A DNA stretch of 64,000 bases from Opeltia flavorubescens (taxonomy: Eukaryota > Ascomycota > Lecanoromycetes > Teloschistales > Teloschistaceae), in contig KE546965.1 of the NCBI GenBank assembly GCA_000442125.1, forward strand, positions 1,302,001 to 1,366,000, read 5' to 3'. Positions 34,672 through 45,613 of this stretch are shown here, in pieces. Below the pieces are notes generated by a model. It did not search any database. It worked only from the letters and a program-made list of their open reading frames with translations, and had not been told where the DNA came from. The translations under genes were made by a program, and so were the position numbers. The number at the start of each line of letters is the position of its first letter. Position 1 is the stretch's first letter.

Positions 34672-35850
34672 CGTATGGCCGTTTCGGATGGTCTTAGCAG
34701 AGTCTTCAATTGCTGCCTGAGAGGAGACCCAGGTAGAAAAACAAGATGCTGTAGGAATAGTTGCGTTACATTTAGGATAAGGCTGGTTGAAGTGGACTGA
34801 TGAAAGAAGAGATTTTTAGTCGTTTGATAAAGCTGACATGTGTTGAAGTCAAAAATATTATGTAAGAACGCGATGAAGAAACAAAAAGTCCTCGGTCAAG
34901 GAAGGAGCGAAGAAGATTGTTCAACAGGAACATATGGGTGAACGTAGGAAAATACAACCAAGGAACTCAACCTTCAATCATCCTTGTATCCTGAGGAGAA
35001 CCGCTCAAAAAATGAACACGTAAGCCTACATTGATTCTCAATTGAATAAAACGGCTGTATCACTTTGTCTTCCACACAGAGCTTGCCCTCAAAGGATACC
35101 ACGCTCGCCAATGGTACAAGTCTTTGATTTTCAGACTGGCCTTCCCGTTCCTCACGAGAAACATTCCTGGTTTGCAAGGAGAAAGCCACAAGGAAGACTC
35201 TATCCTTGTAAGGACCCACTGTCTACAATAGGACCTGGAGCCAGACAATAATTGATATCGTCACAAAATTCGATGGACATGGTGAACAGCCATATACAAA
35301 CCTTTTTTTGGCTAACAGATCTACTTGATCAACTCCTTGAACACACGAGTAGGAACATTAGATCCGACAATAGGATGGCCAATTGGATCTCGGTGTTAAC
35401 GCGTGGTTTCCATAGACAAAACTCCGAGGCGTTTTAGCGCCGGGTACCTATTCTAATCGGAAAAGGGGCTCAGGGGTAGGTAGGTACTTTCCCGTCTATG
35501 AAATGCTATACGAATATGCTTGTAAGAGACATTGAGTCCCGGCAATCGAGCTTCCGAGATCTCGGCCGTCAAGACCCCGTGGTCTCAAGCGTCTATAAGC
35601 GTATAAAACACCCTTATAGTCTGTAGACCTAAAATGCTGATCCATTCAGCGCTTCTGAGACTAAGAGTCAGCATGACCGGAGAACTAGACTACGCTAGCC
35701 CATGAATATTTGATTAAGGGGTTCGAAGTCCTCCTGACGTGCAGCTTATTATTTAAACCATGAAGTCGTTTTCTAGTTCCTTGTGTTTCCTCTGTTTTTG
35801 TACAAAGATCCCTCGAATCTACATATAATTCTTGAATTTTCTGAGCAAAA
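34672..35850. other. Divergent intergenic region, 1.18 kb
   Basis: Between the amylase start (minus) and the secreted Ser/Thr protein (plus). AT-rich, with no coding frame of recognisable family, no tRNA and no repeat beyond short runs. Confidence 0.45.
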
Positions 35851-36603
35851 ATGTCTCCATCTTCGTACCTAGTGTCGTCGATCCTGGCATTGAGCACACT
35901 CGCTTCACTACCGTCTGTAGTCTCAGCACAACAATCAGCTTCAATCTTTATTGTCAATGCGGATCCACAGCCTCTGGTTGGGTCTATTGTAGGAACGGTA
36001 GGTCTTCAAGATTTCTCTTGTAGGAAAACGTACCAACAAGATTGTTGCATAGAAAGGAGCGACCACTACGTATCAGATCCAATGCAGCCAAGCCGCCGCC
36101 GAGGACTGTGGTTTTCCTGGTCCCTTTACCTACATCAAAGAGGGCAGTACTAGCATCGAGTATGCTTTGGCATACCCCGGAGTGTAGGTTCTGAGCGCCT
36201 TCTTTCGAATATCATTGACTAATCGACCGGACACAGGAGTGCCACAATTGGCTGTTCCCTTGGAGGAACTACAACGGCGGTGTGTACTGGCTCCGGAATA
36301 GGGTCTGGTGAGGAGGAAGCGGCTACTGGAGCTACCCAAATGGTAACCCAGATGGTGTCAACAACGTTAGGTGCCGACGACATCCATTTCACCCAAATCC
36401 CGATTACAGGCGCAACGCCGGCAGCAGCTCAAACGAGTGGAGCAACACCGACAGCTACCTCTTCAAAGACTGCCAGTGGCGGATCCGCAAGCGGACAGGC
36501 AGCCGCTAGTCCTTCAGGCAGCACCGGAGGTGCTGTAGGCGTCGAGACCAGGTCCATCGTTGCTTTGATTGGCGCCGCTGCAATGGCCGCATTTGTAATC
36601 TAG
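35851..36603 (+). CDS. Secreted Ser/Thr-rich, probably GPI-anchored protein
   Basis: Three exons (35851-35997, 36053-36183, 36237-36603) give 645 nt, 214 aa. The N-terminus MSPSSYLVSSILALSTLASL plus PSVVSA is a clear signal peptide. The mature domain is short (about 85 aa) with paired cysteines (QIQCSQAAAEDCGFPG, ATIGCSLGG, AVCTGSG). A Thr/Ser/Ala/Gly-rich linker follows, then a hydrophobic C-terminus (RSIVALIGAAAMAAFVI) that fits a GPI signal. This is the common design of fungal cell-wall surface proteins of unknown function. Two introns in a 214-codon gene, each with good signals, support that it is real. No enzyme motif. Neighbouring HSP104 has no obvious link. Confidence 0.8.
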
Positions 36604-37090
36604 AGATCAGCATTCAGCATCGCGAGGAAGGTCGCATAGCGTTGGCATCATTCAGTACCTTGCATACAGCACAGATTTGATTTGCCATGATACCCTTTGG
36701 AGCCCAGGATTTACCATTCTGCTTAGCCACGAGAAAGTGGTGAGATGGAGGGAGCAAGATTAGTCAGCATTGGCGACTGCGGTGCAATGACGTATTTCTT
36801 CTAACTTTGAGTTGCGTACATAGAAACATCGAGAACTTCGGTGATAATACTCGCTGCTTCCCGATATCGCAAGCATCTTCCAGAAAATTGTACATACGCG
36901 GTGCTGGTAGCTAATTCATCCAAGAGTTTTCTCACGATTTGATTAATTTACAATTGATTTCACGCACCCGGCACAAGTGCACAGCCGTAAACACCACTGG
37001 CCCCCAACAATAACTGGCATACCCTGTTGAAGCAATAAAACATATTAAACTCGTGCAAGTCTTCGGTTTCCTCAAATACATACATCAATT
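36604..37090. promoter_or_regulatory. Intergenic region carrying the HSP104 promoter
   Basis: 487 bp. Holds the heat-shock-element-like site at 36877-36890 and an A/T-rich segment (caataaaacatatta) near 37033. No gene seen. Confidence 0.5.
36877..36890. promoter_or_regulatory. Heat-shock-element-like site upstream of HSP104
   Basis: cTTCcaGAAaaTTg: two perfect inverted nGAAn units and a third with one mismatch, about 200 bp before the ATG. This is the arrangement bound by Hsf1 in fungi, placed at a gene that Hsf1 is known to control. Confidence 0.5.
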
Positions 37091-39883
37091 ATGACTTCAG
37101 GCATGCAGCTCACCGATCGAGCGCAAAAAGCGCTCAGCGATGCTCATGAACTATGCCAACAATACTCACATTCGCAACTCCTCCCAGTTCACCTCGCAGT
37201 CTCTTTGCTTGACCCCCCAATTGATGAATCGAAAGATCAGCAGCAAACGGTCAATGCCTCACATACTCACGCCGCTCAGCCTCTGTTCAGACAAGTAGTT
37301 GAACGTGCTCACGGCGACCCCCAGGCCCTTGACCGTGTTCTAAAGAAAGCTCTCGTACGATTACCCAGTCAAGACCCACCACCAGAGCACGTATCTCTCT
37401 CTCCTCAATTCCAAAAGGTCCTCCGGAATGCTACCGAATTACAGAAAACCCAGAAAGATAGCTATGTGGCTATTGACCATCTGATAGAGGCCCTCGCACA
37501 AGATTCCACTGTACAAAGATACCTGGCAGACGCCAATATTCCCAACACCAAGCTTATCGACAATGCTGTTCTACAGATTAGGGGCACTAAGAGAGTAGAC
37601 TCTAAAACCGCGGATGATGAGCAGGAGAATGAGAACCTGAAGAAATTCACTATCGATATGACCAGTCTTGCAAGAGAAGGGAAGATCGATCCTGTGATTG
37701 GCAGAGAAGAAGAGATCCGCCGAGTTGTCAGGATCTTGTCGAGGAGGACAAAGAATAATCCTGTGCTTATTGGGGAACCTGGCGTTGGGAAAACGACTGT
37801 TGTCGAAGGTCTAGCTTCTCGAATCATCAACGCAGATGTACCAGCCAACCTGGCAGCATGCAAGCTACTCTCTCTGGATGTCGGTTCACTAGTCGCTGGA
37901 AGCAAATACCGAGGAGAATTCGAAGAGCGGATGAAGGGAGTGCTGAAAGAAATCGAGCAGTCAAAGGAAATGATTGTCCTTTTCGTGGACGAGATCCATT
38001 TGCTGATGGGTGCTGGTTCAAGCGGAGAAGGCGGTATGGATGCCGCAAACTTGCTCAAGCCTATGCTTGCACGCGGACAGTTGCATTGTATAGGCGCTAC
38101 GACACTGGCCGAATACCGAAAATACATAGAAAAAGATCAGGCTTTCGAAAGACGTTTTCAACAGGTGCTCGTCAAGGAACCTTCAATACCTGAGACAATA
38201 TCAATTCTTCGCGGCTTGAAAGAGAAATACGAGGTGCATCACGGTGTCAACATCCTGGATGGCGCAATAATGGCAGCAGCACATCTTGCGGCGCGCTACC
38301 TCACCGCTCGGAGATTACCTGATTCCGCTGTGGACCTGATAGACGAGGCCGCGGCGGCTGTCCGAGTCACTCGCGAGTCGCAGCCGGAAGTGCTTGACAA
38401 CATGGAACGGAAGCTTCGACAATTACAGATCGAAATACATGCACTCCAACGTGAAAAGGACGAGGCAGCTCGCGCTCGTTTGGCACAGGCTCAGCAGGAG
38501 GCAGCTAACACAGAAGAAGAGTTGAAGCCTTTACGGGAGAAGTATGAAAGTGAAAAGCAGCGAAGCAAAGACATCCAGGAGCAGAAGATGAAGTTGGATG
38601 CGCTCAAAACCAAGCAAGAAGAAGCGGAGCGAAACAAGGATCTACAGACCGCGTCAGATCTGATGTATTACGCTATACCGGATGTTCAAGAACGTATCGC
38701 AGAGCTTGAGGCTGAGCGAGCGCGTTCGGATGCGGAATTGATGGCCAGGACAGGAGCCGATGCTGCAGACGCAATGACCACGGATGCCGTCGGTCCTGAC
38801 CAAATCAATGACATAGTCGCCCGCTGGACAGGCATTCCGATTACAAGACTCAAAACATCCGAGAAGGATAAGCTGCTGCAAATGGAGAAGCAACTGGGAA
38901 AGATTGTAGTCGGCCAAAAAGAAGCCGTACAATCCGTTAGCAACGCCATTCGACTACAGCGCTCTGGTCTCAGCAATCCAAATCAACCTCCTAGCTTCCT
39001 CTTTTGCGGTCCTTCCGGCACTGGCAAGACACTTCTCACAAAGGCTTTGGCAGAGTTCCTATTCGATGATCCGAAAGCGATGATTCGATTCGACATGTCC
39101 GAATACCAAGAACGACACGCACTCAGTCGCATGATCGGAGCACCTCCCGGCTACGTTGGACATGACGCCGGAGGTCAACTCACGGAAGCGCTGAGGCGGC
39201 GACCTTTCTCTATCCTCCTGTTTGATGAAGTAGAGAAGGCGGCGAAAGAAATCTTGACTGTCATGCTTCAGCTGATGGATGACGGCCGCATCACAGATGG
39301 TCAAGGCAGGATCGTTGACGCGAGGAATTGCATTGTGGTCATGACGTCCAACTTGGGTGCGGAACATCTCGCACGTCAAAATGCACCCGATGGTCGTATC
39401 GACCCTTCAACCAAAGAAATGGTCATGACCGCGCTGCGGAACTACTTCCTCCCTGAATTCCTCAACCGTATCTCCAGCATCGTCATCTTCAATCGCCTCT
39501 CGCGCCGCGAGATCCGCAGGATTGTCGATGTGCGGCTAGACGAGATACAAAAGCGGCTGAACTCGAATGATCGCAAGGTCAAGATTTACTGCAACGACGA
39601 AGTGAAGGATTATCTAGGTTCGGCGGGATACTCGCCTGCTTATGGCGCGAGGCCGCTAGCCAGACTGATTGAAAAGGAAGTTTTGAATCGACTTGCGGTA
39701 TTGATCTTGAGGGGAAGTATTCAAGACGGAGAGGTGGCAAGGGTGGTGCTGGACGATGGGAGGATCTCGGTGCTGGCGAACCACGGGGATAGTGATCTTG
39801 AGGACGATGAGGATATGGTGGATGAGGATGAGGCAGGGCTGATGCTTGAGGATGGGGATGCAGGGATGGAGCTCTATGATTGA
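37091..39883 (+). CDS. HSP104: HSP104 / ClpB-type AAA+ protein disaggregase
   Basis: Single exon, 930 aa. The N-domain starts MTSGMQLTDRAQKALSDAH and has no mitochondrial presequence, so this is the cytosolic form. NBD1 Walker A is GEPGVGKT (228-235), with GSKYRGEFEERMKGVL and VLFVDEIHLLMGAG (Walker B). The coiled-coil middle domain follows (about 430-555), rich in heptads. NBD2 Walker A is GPSGTGKT (640-647), with RFDMSEYQERH, GAPPGYVGHDAGGQLTE and LLFDEVEKA; sensor and arginine-finger regions are intact. The C-terminus is strongly acidic (LEDDEDMVDEDEAG), as in yeast Hsp104. It extracts and refolds aggregated protein with Hsp70/Hsp40 and is central to thermotolerance. A heat-shock-type site precedes it. 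Confidence 0.98.
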   Translation: MTSGMQLTDRAQKALSDAHELCQQYSHSQLLPVHLAVSLLDPPIDESKDQQQTVNASHTHAAQPLFRQVVERAHGDPQALDRVLKKALVRLPSQDPPPEHVSLSPQFQKVLRNATELQKTQKDSYVAIDHLIEALAQDSTVQRYLADANIPNTKLIDNAVLQIRGTKRVDSKTADDEQENENLKKFTIDMTSLAREGKIDPVIGREEEIRRVVRILSRRTKNNPVLIGEPGVGKTTVVEGLASRIINADVPANLAACKLLSLDVGSLVAGSKYRGEFEERMKGVLKEIEQSKEMIVLFVDEIHLLMGAGSSGEGGMDAANLLKPMLARGQLHCIGATTLAEYRKYIEKDQAFERRFQQVLVKEPSIPETISILRGLKEKYEVHHGVNILDGAIMAAAHLAARYLTARRLPDSAVDLIDEAAAAVRVTRESQPEVLDNMERKLRQLQIEIHALQREKDEAARARLAQAQQEAANTEEELKPLREKYESEKQRSKDIQEQKMKLDALKTKQEEAERNKDLQTASDLMYYAIPDVQERIAELEAERARSDAELMARTGADAADAMTTDAVGPDQINDIVARWTGIPITRLKTSEKDKLLQMEKQLGKIVVGQKEAVQSVSNAIRLQRSGLSNPNQPPSFLFCGPSGTGKTLLTKALAEFLFDDPKAMIRFDMSEYQERHALSRMIGAPPGYVGHDAGGQLTEALRRRPFSILLFDEVEKAAKEILTVMLQLMDDGRITDGQGRIVDARNCIVVMTSNLGAEHLARQNAPDGRIDPSTKEMVMTALRNYFLPEFLNRISSIVIFNRLSRREIRRIVDVRLDEIQKRLNSNDRKVKIYCNDEVKDYLGSAGYSPAYGARPLARLIEKEVLNRLAVLILRGSIQDGEVARVVLDDGRISVLANHGDSDLEDDEDMVDEDEAGLMLEDGDAGMELYD

Positions 39884-40182
39884 TGACATATATGAACCAC
39901 GATATCATGCGTATTGACGGGCGTTCTTCATGATCATTGCATTGGACGGTGGGATTCTGCTTAGCATGTTTGTTTTCTGGTGATCATAGCCTTTGCCACA
40001 GCATTTAATCTGCTGTCTTTTGAATCAGACATCTCGACGACTCATCAAGCAAGCCAGATAAGCTCAATCGAAAAAGGAAATCGTCGGTTGTTTACATTCC
40101 GTCATAAGGTCTACCAGAGACTCGTCCTTCTACCATTCAAAAACCCCCATGCTCAGTATCCCCAGCCTGAGCATTCTTGTGC

Positions 40183-40623
40183 TTACGCAATGATAATCAC
40201 AGTCACCACATTGCCGTTCATGTCCTTCATCTTCGCCGTCTTGAACTTGTTCCCGCCTTTCTTGTGCTTACCCTGCATCTTGTTGTTACCCCCCATACCG
40301 TTGCCCATTCCATTATTCATCTCTCCCTGCATGCTCGCACCCATGGTATTGTTGCCTCCAGCTGCATTCTCCGTCGCATTGGCTGCCACTGTCGCGTTGG
40401 TCGCGGTCATGTTCGCGGCCATGCCGGCGACGTCGGTACTTGACATTTCCATGACATCGCGCTTGGGAAGGATGGCTACGCGGTTAGAAATGAGGCGTCT
40501 GTGTGGGGAAGAGGCTGTGAGGGGAGTTAGATGATTTAATATTCTCAACTGTATGGAGGAGATAGATTTACCTGCCAGAGCTGTGGTAATGAGGAGAAGT
40601 GTGTAGAAGTAGAGGGAATGCAT
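40183..40623 (-). CDS. Small secreted N-glycosylation-rich protein
   Basis: The ATG is at 40621-40623. The open frame is continuous, but a clear intron (40515-40571, donor GTAAAT, acceptor CTCACAG, 57 nt, so phase-neutral) lies within it; removal gives 127 aa. MHSLYFYTLLLITTALA is a signal peptide; the rest is Asn/Met/Gly/Thr-rich with several N-glycosylation sequons (NMT, NAT, NNT), then a basic KGKHKKGGNKFK-like stretch and a hydrophobic end (GNVVTVIIIA). No cysteine pattern is seen, so it is not a typical effector. Function unknown. Start and signal peptide are convincing; whether the 57-nt segment is always spliced is not known. Confidence 0.6.
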   Translation of the reverse strand: MHSLYFYTLLLITTALAGKSISSIQLRILNHLTPLTASSPHRRLISNRVAILPKRDVMEMSSTDVAGMAANMTATNATVAANATENAAGGNNTMGASMQGEMNNGMGNGMGGNNKMQGKHKKGGNKFKTAKMKDMNGNVVTVIIIA

Positions 40624-41530
40624 GATTGAAATTTATTGGAGAATGCCTTGTTGGTGTTGTTTGTAAAAGAATGGACTACCTGAAAGCTCGAAGGAATGTT
40701 TAATGGAAGGGCTAAAAGAAGGGAAGGGAAGATGTACCGAAGTTCTCCTGAAGCGCGAGTGAACGGATGAAGATGATTGAAAAGTCTACGAGGACATACG
40801 GCATATATACAAGAAAAGAAAAGGTATTCGGAAACGGTGCTTAGCCTGGCCACACCTCCACAATCCCGAGTATCCGAGAAGTTGCTCGCATTGACGACTT
40901 CTCCTTCCTTGCGCAAATTCCTTTTCAGTCAGACATCGTAGGGCAGTGCCCGTACAAAGGCTTGAGCAGGGAGAAGATACACCATCCCCGATCGGCTTGA
41001 GCAACCCCAAAGCATCGTTCATGCCATCACGGTCACACGAAAACGGTAGCGACCAGGCATTCAGCAAAGGTCAAACCGACTGATACTAGCTCTGGGCCCT
41101 GGAGGGTCGGGGGAACTCAGAGGCACAGGATGTCTCGATTCGAGTCGTTCAACGGGAACGCGCTTGGAGGAGGAATTCCATGCATAAAGATCAACTTGAA
41201 ACTGCAGACGCAACAAGGAAAAGGTGCGAGACAGACGGTGCTTCTAAAAGCATTGCATTCAATATGAAACCATCCAGGTATAGTGCAAAGATGAGAGGCA
41301 AAGACTCAAGGATTTCATGTAACTGTTCCGGGTGCTTGGTCAGAGAATCTTGTATTCCGTGTAGAATGTTGCTGCTTCCTCCACGTCGGCGTCGTTGGGC
41401 GGCAGTCGGTCCGCTATGCAAAAGCATGTACTATGAAAAGTCCGTGTTAACAACTTAGCGAATAGAAGTACACCTTGAGCTCAAACAATATGAGCAACGG
41501 CGGAGGAGAGATTTGCGATAGAAGAGGCTC

Positions 41531-41552
41531 CCTCCAGTTGATCTCCAGTTGA
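41531..41552. repeat. 11-bp perfect tandem duplication
   Basis: tccagttgatc occurs twice in direct contact, 157 bp before the RPS18 ATG. Same unit length as the duplication at 24175, but unrelated sequence. Confidence 0.6.
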
Positions 41553-41588
41553 TCTGATAGTGCACCCTAAGCCACGACTGGCTAACCG

Positions 41589-41609
41589 TTAGGGCTTTTC
41601 ACTAGGGTT
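41589..41609. promoter_or_regulatory. Telobox-like pair (TTAGGG, TAGGGTT) upstream of RPS18
   Basis: TTAGGG at 41589-41594 and TAGGGTT at 41603-41609, 100-120 bp before the ATG. Telomere-repeat-like sites bound by Tbf1-type factors control ribosomal protein genes in several ascomycetes; the match is by sequence and position only. Confidence 0.35.
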
Positions 41610-41708
41610 CGCAGCGCACTAAGAGCCCACTGCAAACACGTCGAACTCAACTTACACCTGGACCGTTGACCATCAATTATCGACGAACATAGAAGCGCAT
41701 TACCCATC

Positions 41709-42297
41709 ATGTGTAAGTACTCGGGTCACAGTGCCTTACTCCAGACCAAATGCGAAGGTAGATCTGACCATATGGATAGCGCTCGTCTCGGGAGAGAAGT
41801 CGAACTTCCAGTTCATCCTTCGTCTCCTCAACACCAACGTTGATGGCAAGCAAAAAATCATGTACGCCTTGACCAAAATCAAGGGCGTCGGCCGTCGATA
41901 CTCGAACCTGGTTTGCAAGAAAGCCGATGTCGACCTCAACAAGCGGTACAACTTTTGTCATCCTTGCCCGACACCTCACGGCATGCTAACACATTCCAGC
42001 GCCGGCGAAATCACTTCCGAAGAACTCGAACGAATCGTCACCATCATTCAAAATCCCACTCAGTACAAAATCCCTACCTGGTTCCTCAACAGACAGCGCG
42101 ATATCGTGGATGGCAAGGATTCGCAAGTCTTGGCAAACGCCATGGACAGCAAATTACGCGAGGATCTCGAACGTTTGAAGAAGATCCGTTCACATCGAGG
42201 ATTGCGGCATTATTGGGGTTTACGAGTGAGGGGTCAGCATTCGAAGACCACGGGTCGTAGGGGTAGGACTGTGGGTGTGTCGAAGAAGAAGGGTTGA
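41709..42297 (+). CDS. RPS18: 40S ribosomal protein S18 (uS13)
   Basis: Three exons: a 4-nt first exon (41709-41712, ATGT), then 41780-41945 and 42000-42297; total 468 nt, 155 aa. The 67-nt first intron splits codon 2, giving [20 protein letters not shown]. Further blocks are [54 protein letters not shown] and [20 protein letters not shown], ending in VGVSKKKG. uS13 sits at the top of the small-subunit head and forms the bridge to the large subunit. An intron directly after the start codon is a common feature of ascomycete ribosomal protein genes. Its 3' end faces SDO1. Confidence 0.97.
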
Positions 42298-42528
42298 ACG
42301 ACATGGGGATCGCAGGCTTCAAAAGACTTCGTGTGCGCCTGGACACGTTGCCCTACTTTTGCAATGGCTTGTTCAATGCAGGGCATTGAAGCGATAGAAC
42401 GATCAGAAAGGCATTCCGTTTGCTCATTGCATGCTTCAGGATCTGGTCGAAATTCGTCGGGGTATCTATGTCATTATGCAAGCAGCATCTGAAAGTGGTA
42501 ACAGAAGCGAAAGAATGTCAAGCTGAAA

Positions 42529-43601
42529 TCAGTCACCTTCATGCGTAACCGCCATGTCCAAAACCTCTACCCGCCCTCTACCCTTCGTTTCCCCTCCGAT
42601 GAACTCCCCCAGAACCCTGAAGGCGCCTGGCTCTACGAACCCCACTATCTCCCATTCTTGTCCGATTGTGTCCTGTGCCTCCACCTGCTCGACGTAGCTC
42701 AGTATTCGATCTTTGACTGTCCCTGCTGATTTTTCACCCTCACCATCCGCATCGTCCTCGAGAACTTCTTTTTTCGGAGGCCCTTTAGCGGCTTGTTTGA
42801 GTATGCTTGTTGGGCAGGTCACTCTCAGCCGCATTCTAGCTCGGCTCACGGGTATCGGCTGCCACGCAATCAGAGCTTTCATGGCATCTAACGCTTGGCT
42901 CTTTGCAGACTTAGTGGTAACGACTCCCGTCCACGTTGGCATCTCTTTGGCTTTTTCCTTGCCCGATTCTCCGTTCGTTGGTGTTGCTGCCCCGCTTCCT
43001 TTGCCCTCGTTAAGCTTATGGGCAGCGCCACCCTGACTGCTCAACTGGTCTAATGCCTTGTCGATCATCCCAGATGTGTAGACCCTTTTGCTCCTTGGAT
43101 CAACCAGTTTCCCTGCAACGATATCGATAACTTCATTATGTACCCGTTCAAGCTGGGCGTGTCTTTCCTTCTCACCCACCTGCATCTCGCCCTTGTTCAA
43201 AATCTCCATGATGATGTCGTTGACGGATGTTTTGGCTCCGAAAGCCTTGACAAGATCCTGGGTTGGTGCAGTCTGGCCTTTGCTGACGGAGAGAAAAACC
43301 GAAGGTATTTGGAGGACATTGTCGAGGTCGGTCTCGACGCCGGAGCGGTATTCGAGAACTTTGTTTTTGTAGCAGGCTATTTCGAAACGCTTCTTTCCTA
43401 CGCGTCCAGAATCTCGGCATCAGTTTTGACTGACAAGGAGCTACCACAGTGCGACTAGAAGAGAAGATCACCTTTTTTCAAGCGGACAAGCGAAACGTTT
43501 GTAAGCCGAATCTGGTTGGATGGCTGCAAGAAATCTTGTTATCTATGGCCAGATTTCCAAAGGATAACATAAGTACGAACCTGATTGATATTCTGCGGCA
43601 T
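42529..43601 (-). CDS. SDO1: SDO1/SBDS ribosome maturation factor
   Basis: Three exons on the minus strand (43581-43601, 43472-43523, 42529-43397) give 942 nt, 313 aa. Exon 1 encodes just MPQNINQ, then QPSNQIRLTNVSLVRLKKGG and KRFEIACYKNKVLEYRSGVE, the SBDS fold start. LQIPSVFLSVSKGQTAPTQD and HNEVIDIVAGKLVDPRS follow, and the third domain ends in GEFIGGETKGRGRVEVLDMA. Sdo1 with the GTPase Efl1 releases Tif6/eIF6 from pre-60S subunits in the cytosol. The protein is longer than yeast Sdo1 (250 aa) because of a Gly/Thr/Ser/Glu-rich insert (about GKGSGAATPTNGESGKEKA) and an acidic loop (DDADGEGEKSAG); such inserts occur in other filamentous ascomycetes. It is convergent with RPS18. Confidence 0.95.
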
Positions 43602-44115
43602 GTTCAATGCTGGCACACTTTGCAGTCAGTATATCATTCGATGAAAATTGTTCTTTCATGTATTTAAGTAATCCGAGTAGTTGGAGCAATTTTGAGTAAG
43701 TAGGCAAGGTCGGTAAACAGAAACCTCCGACAGGCCGATCAGTCTTGGCAATTTTCACATGCATCAAGGCTGCTTGAGATGCAGTGTCACGCGCATAACA
43801 TCAACAAGCAATGAATATTCTCTGCAGGCTTCGAAAGCCTTTATTTACTCTCCCTCTGTGAACAGCCAAAGCGAAACATACCTCCGAACGGGCGGGCAAC
43901 GAGCATGACTGATGCAGGGCGTAATGTCAAAAAAGCCATATCGATAGGAGAATTGAGCCGAGGTAACATGATCTAGATCTATGATGCTGTGTAAATCATT
44001 GACCCAAGGAATCGAGAAAGAACGCTTATATAGAGCGACAATAGTAACGACGGTACCATACAAAATACCCTTCAATTTTTGCTGAAGCAATCACTCCTTC
44101 TCCTGCCACGCAGTA
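43602..44115. promoter_or_regulatory. Divergent intergenic region, SDO1 / HAD
   Basis: 514 bp between divergent starts. No recognised element or gene. Confidence 0.4.
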
Positions 44116-45294
44116 ATGGCATCTTCAAAGCGAGCCAAAGCTGTGGTATTTGATATCGGTGGTGTTTGCGTACGTTTCTCGTGGTCATCAAGTATACGAC
44201 CATGAGTCAAAAGCTTACGACGCGCGCAGGTATTATCTCCATTAGAAGTAATCGCTACCTACGAAAACAAGAATAATATCCCTCGGGATTGGATCAACTT
44301 TGCAATTTCGAAGAGTTCGCCTGATGGTTTCTGGCAGCGGCTTGAGAGAGGAGAGATCGATATGGACAAAGCATTCTTCCAAGGGTTCAATGCAGATCTC
44401 CGGAGCGAGTATTTGTGGAAGGAATTCCATACGAATTTCAAAACAAGCAAGAAAAAGCTAAAGGACGTCGCCAATCCAACACAATTAGGCGATCATGTCA
44501 GCTTAAAAGCGGAAGCTGCAGACTCGAGTCCCACGGACCAGGATAGAGGTGCTGAAATACCTCCTGAATCTGGTCATCAACCGTCGGAAAATAATGACAG
44601 AGGTGATGATCGGCCCTCGCTGTCGAAGCTTGCCAAGGATACCACGATTGGTGATCCTGTCTCCATCGAATCTGAAGAGGTAGCCCAAAATACTGCTACC
44701 GAAACTTCTTCAACGAGCAAAAATTCAGCAGCTTCGTCATCGCCGTCTGCACCGAATGCCACGTCCACGCTCGAACAAGTGCCGCCCATACCCAATATCG
44801 ATGGTGAATCTCTCTTTTGGTCTATGATGGCGCACTCCCGCAAGCCTGATCCGTATGTCTTTCCCGCCTTGCTGCGACTCGAGAAGCTTCCTGCGAAACA
44901 GAAGCCGATTATTGCAGCGTTATCAAACACAGTCATATTTCCGCCTGACCATCCATATAACCGTCTGAGTGATACCCCGGACAGTGATCCAAGAAGTCAC
45001 TTCGATGTTTTCGTGGCATCAGCGGATGTTGGAATGAGGAAACCTGACATGGCTATCTACAAACTCGCTCTTGACAGACTAGACAAGTTCGATAGGAAGA
45101 ACGGAGGAGATGGAGTAAAAGCAGAGGATTGCATATTTTTAGATGACATCGGCGAAAATTTAAAATCAGCCAGGAATCTAGGGATGCAGACTATCAAGGT
45201 GATTCAAGGGAAGACATGGAGAGCAGTCAAGGAGCTTGAGCATGCAGTTGGAACAGAGTTGATGGATGACAAGACCAGGCGGTCCAAACTGTAG
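44116..45294 (+). CDS. HAD-superfamily hydrolase with a large disordered insert
   Basis: Two exons (44116-44169, 44230-45294) give 372 aa. The first exon ends right after motif I, VVFDIGGV (Asp13); the intron (GTACGT...GCAG) then joins VLSPLEVIATYENKNN. Motif II is ALSN, the motif III lysine lies in MRKPDMAIYKLAL, and motif IV is IFLDDIGENLKSARNLGMQT, with the two acidic residues intact. This is the HAD type found in acyl-CoA dehydrogenase 10 and the N-terminal domain of soluble epoxide hydrolase, acting on phosphate monoesters. Between the cap and the core (about residues 94-205) sits a Ser/Thr/Glu/Pro-rich insert absent from most relatives, though without a stop or frame change. Substrate unknown. 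Confidence 0.83.
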
Positions 45295-45613
45295 CATATC
45301 GTGAGGCAAAGTAAACAAGGAAATATCAAATGACCAAAACTATTATTGTTGGCCCCTCAATATGTATCTCAAGTAACAGTACAATGCATTGAAATTGTTA
45401 GCTTCGGTACCACTTCTTCAAGAGCAGAAGCAAACGCAGTAATGGATGACATGAAACGATTCAGGAATATGAACTTCAGAACTCGATTCTGGATGAAGCA
45501 TACCTCTTCCCGTACTTTGAGATTCGATGCAAGGCAAATGAAGCATCAATATTCTGATTCCAGATTACGACCCACGCGTAGTAAGAGACGAAGCAAAGAC
45601 CACCCAGCTTTCC
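45295..45613. other. Tail-to-tail intergenic region, HAD / adenine deaminase
   Basis: 319 bp between convergent stops; no feature recognised. Confidence 0.45.

Larger units (their letters stand above)
40624..41708. promoter_or_regulatory. Divergent intergenic region upstream of RPS18, 1.09 kb
   Basis: Between the small secreted protein (minus) and RPS18 (plus). Contains the 11-bp tandem repeat at 41531-41552 and the telobox-like motifs at 41589-41609. No gene recognised. Confidence 0.45.

Noticed and set aside
37462-38127. 221-codon minus-strand frame within HSP104
   Set aside because: Antisense shadow of a highly biased gene.
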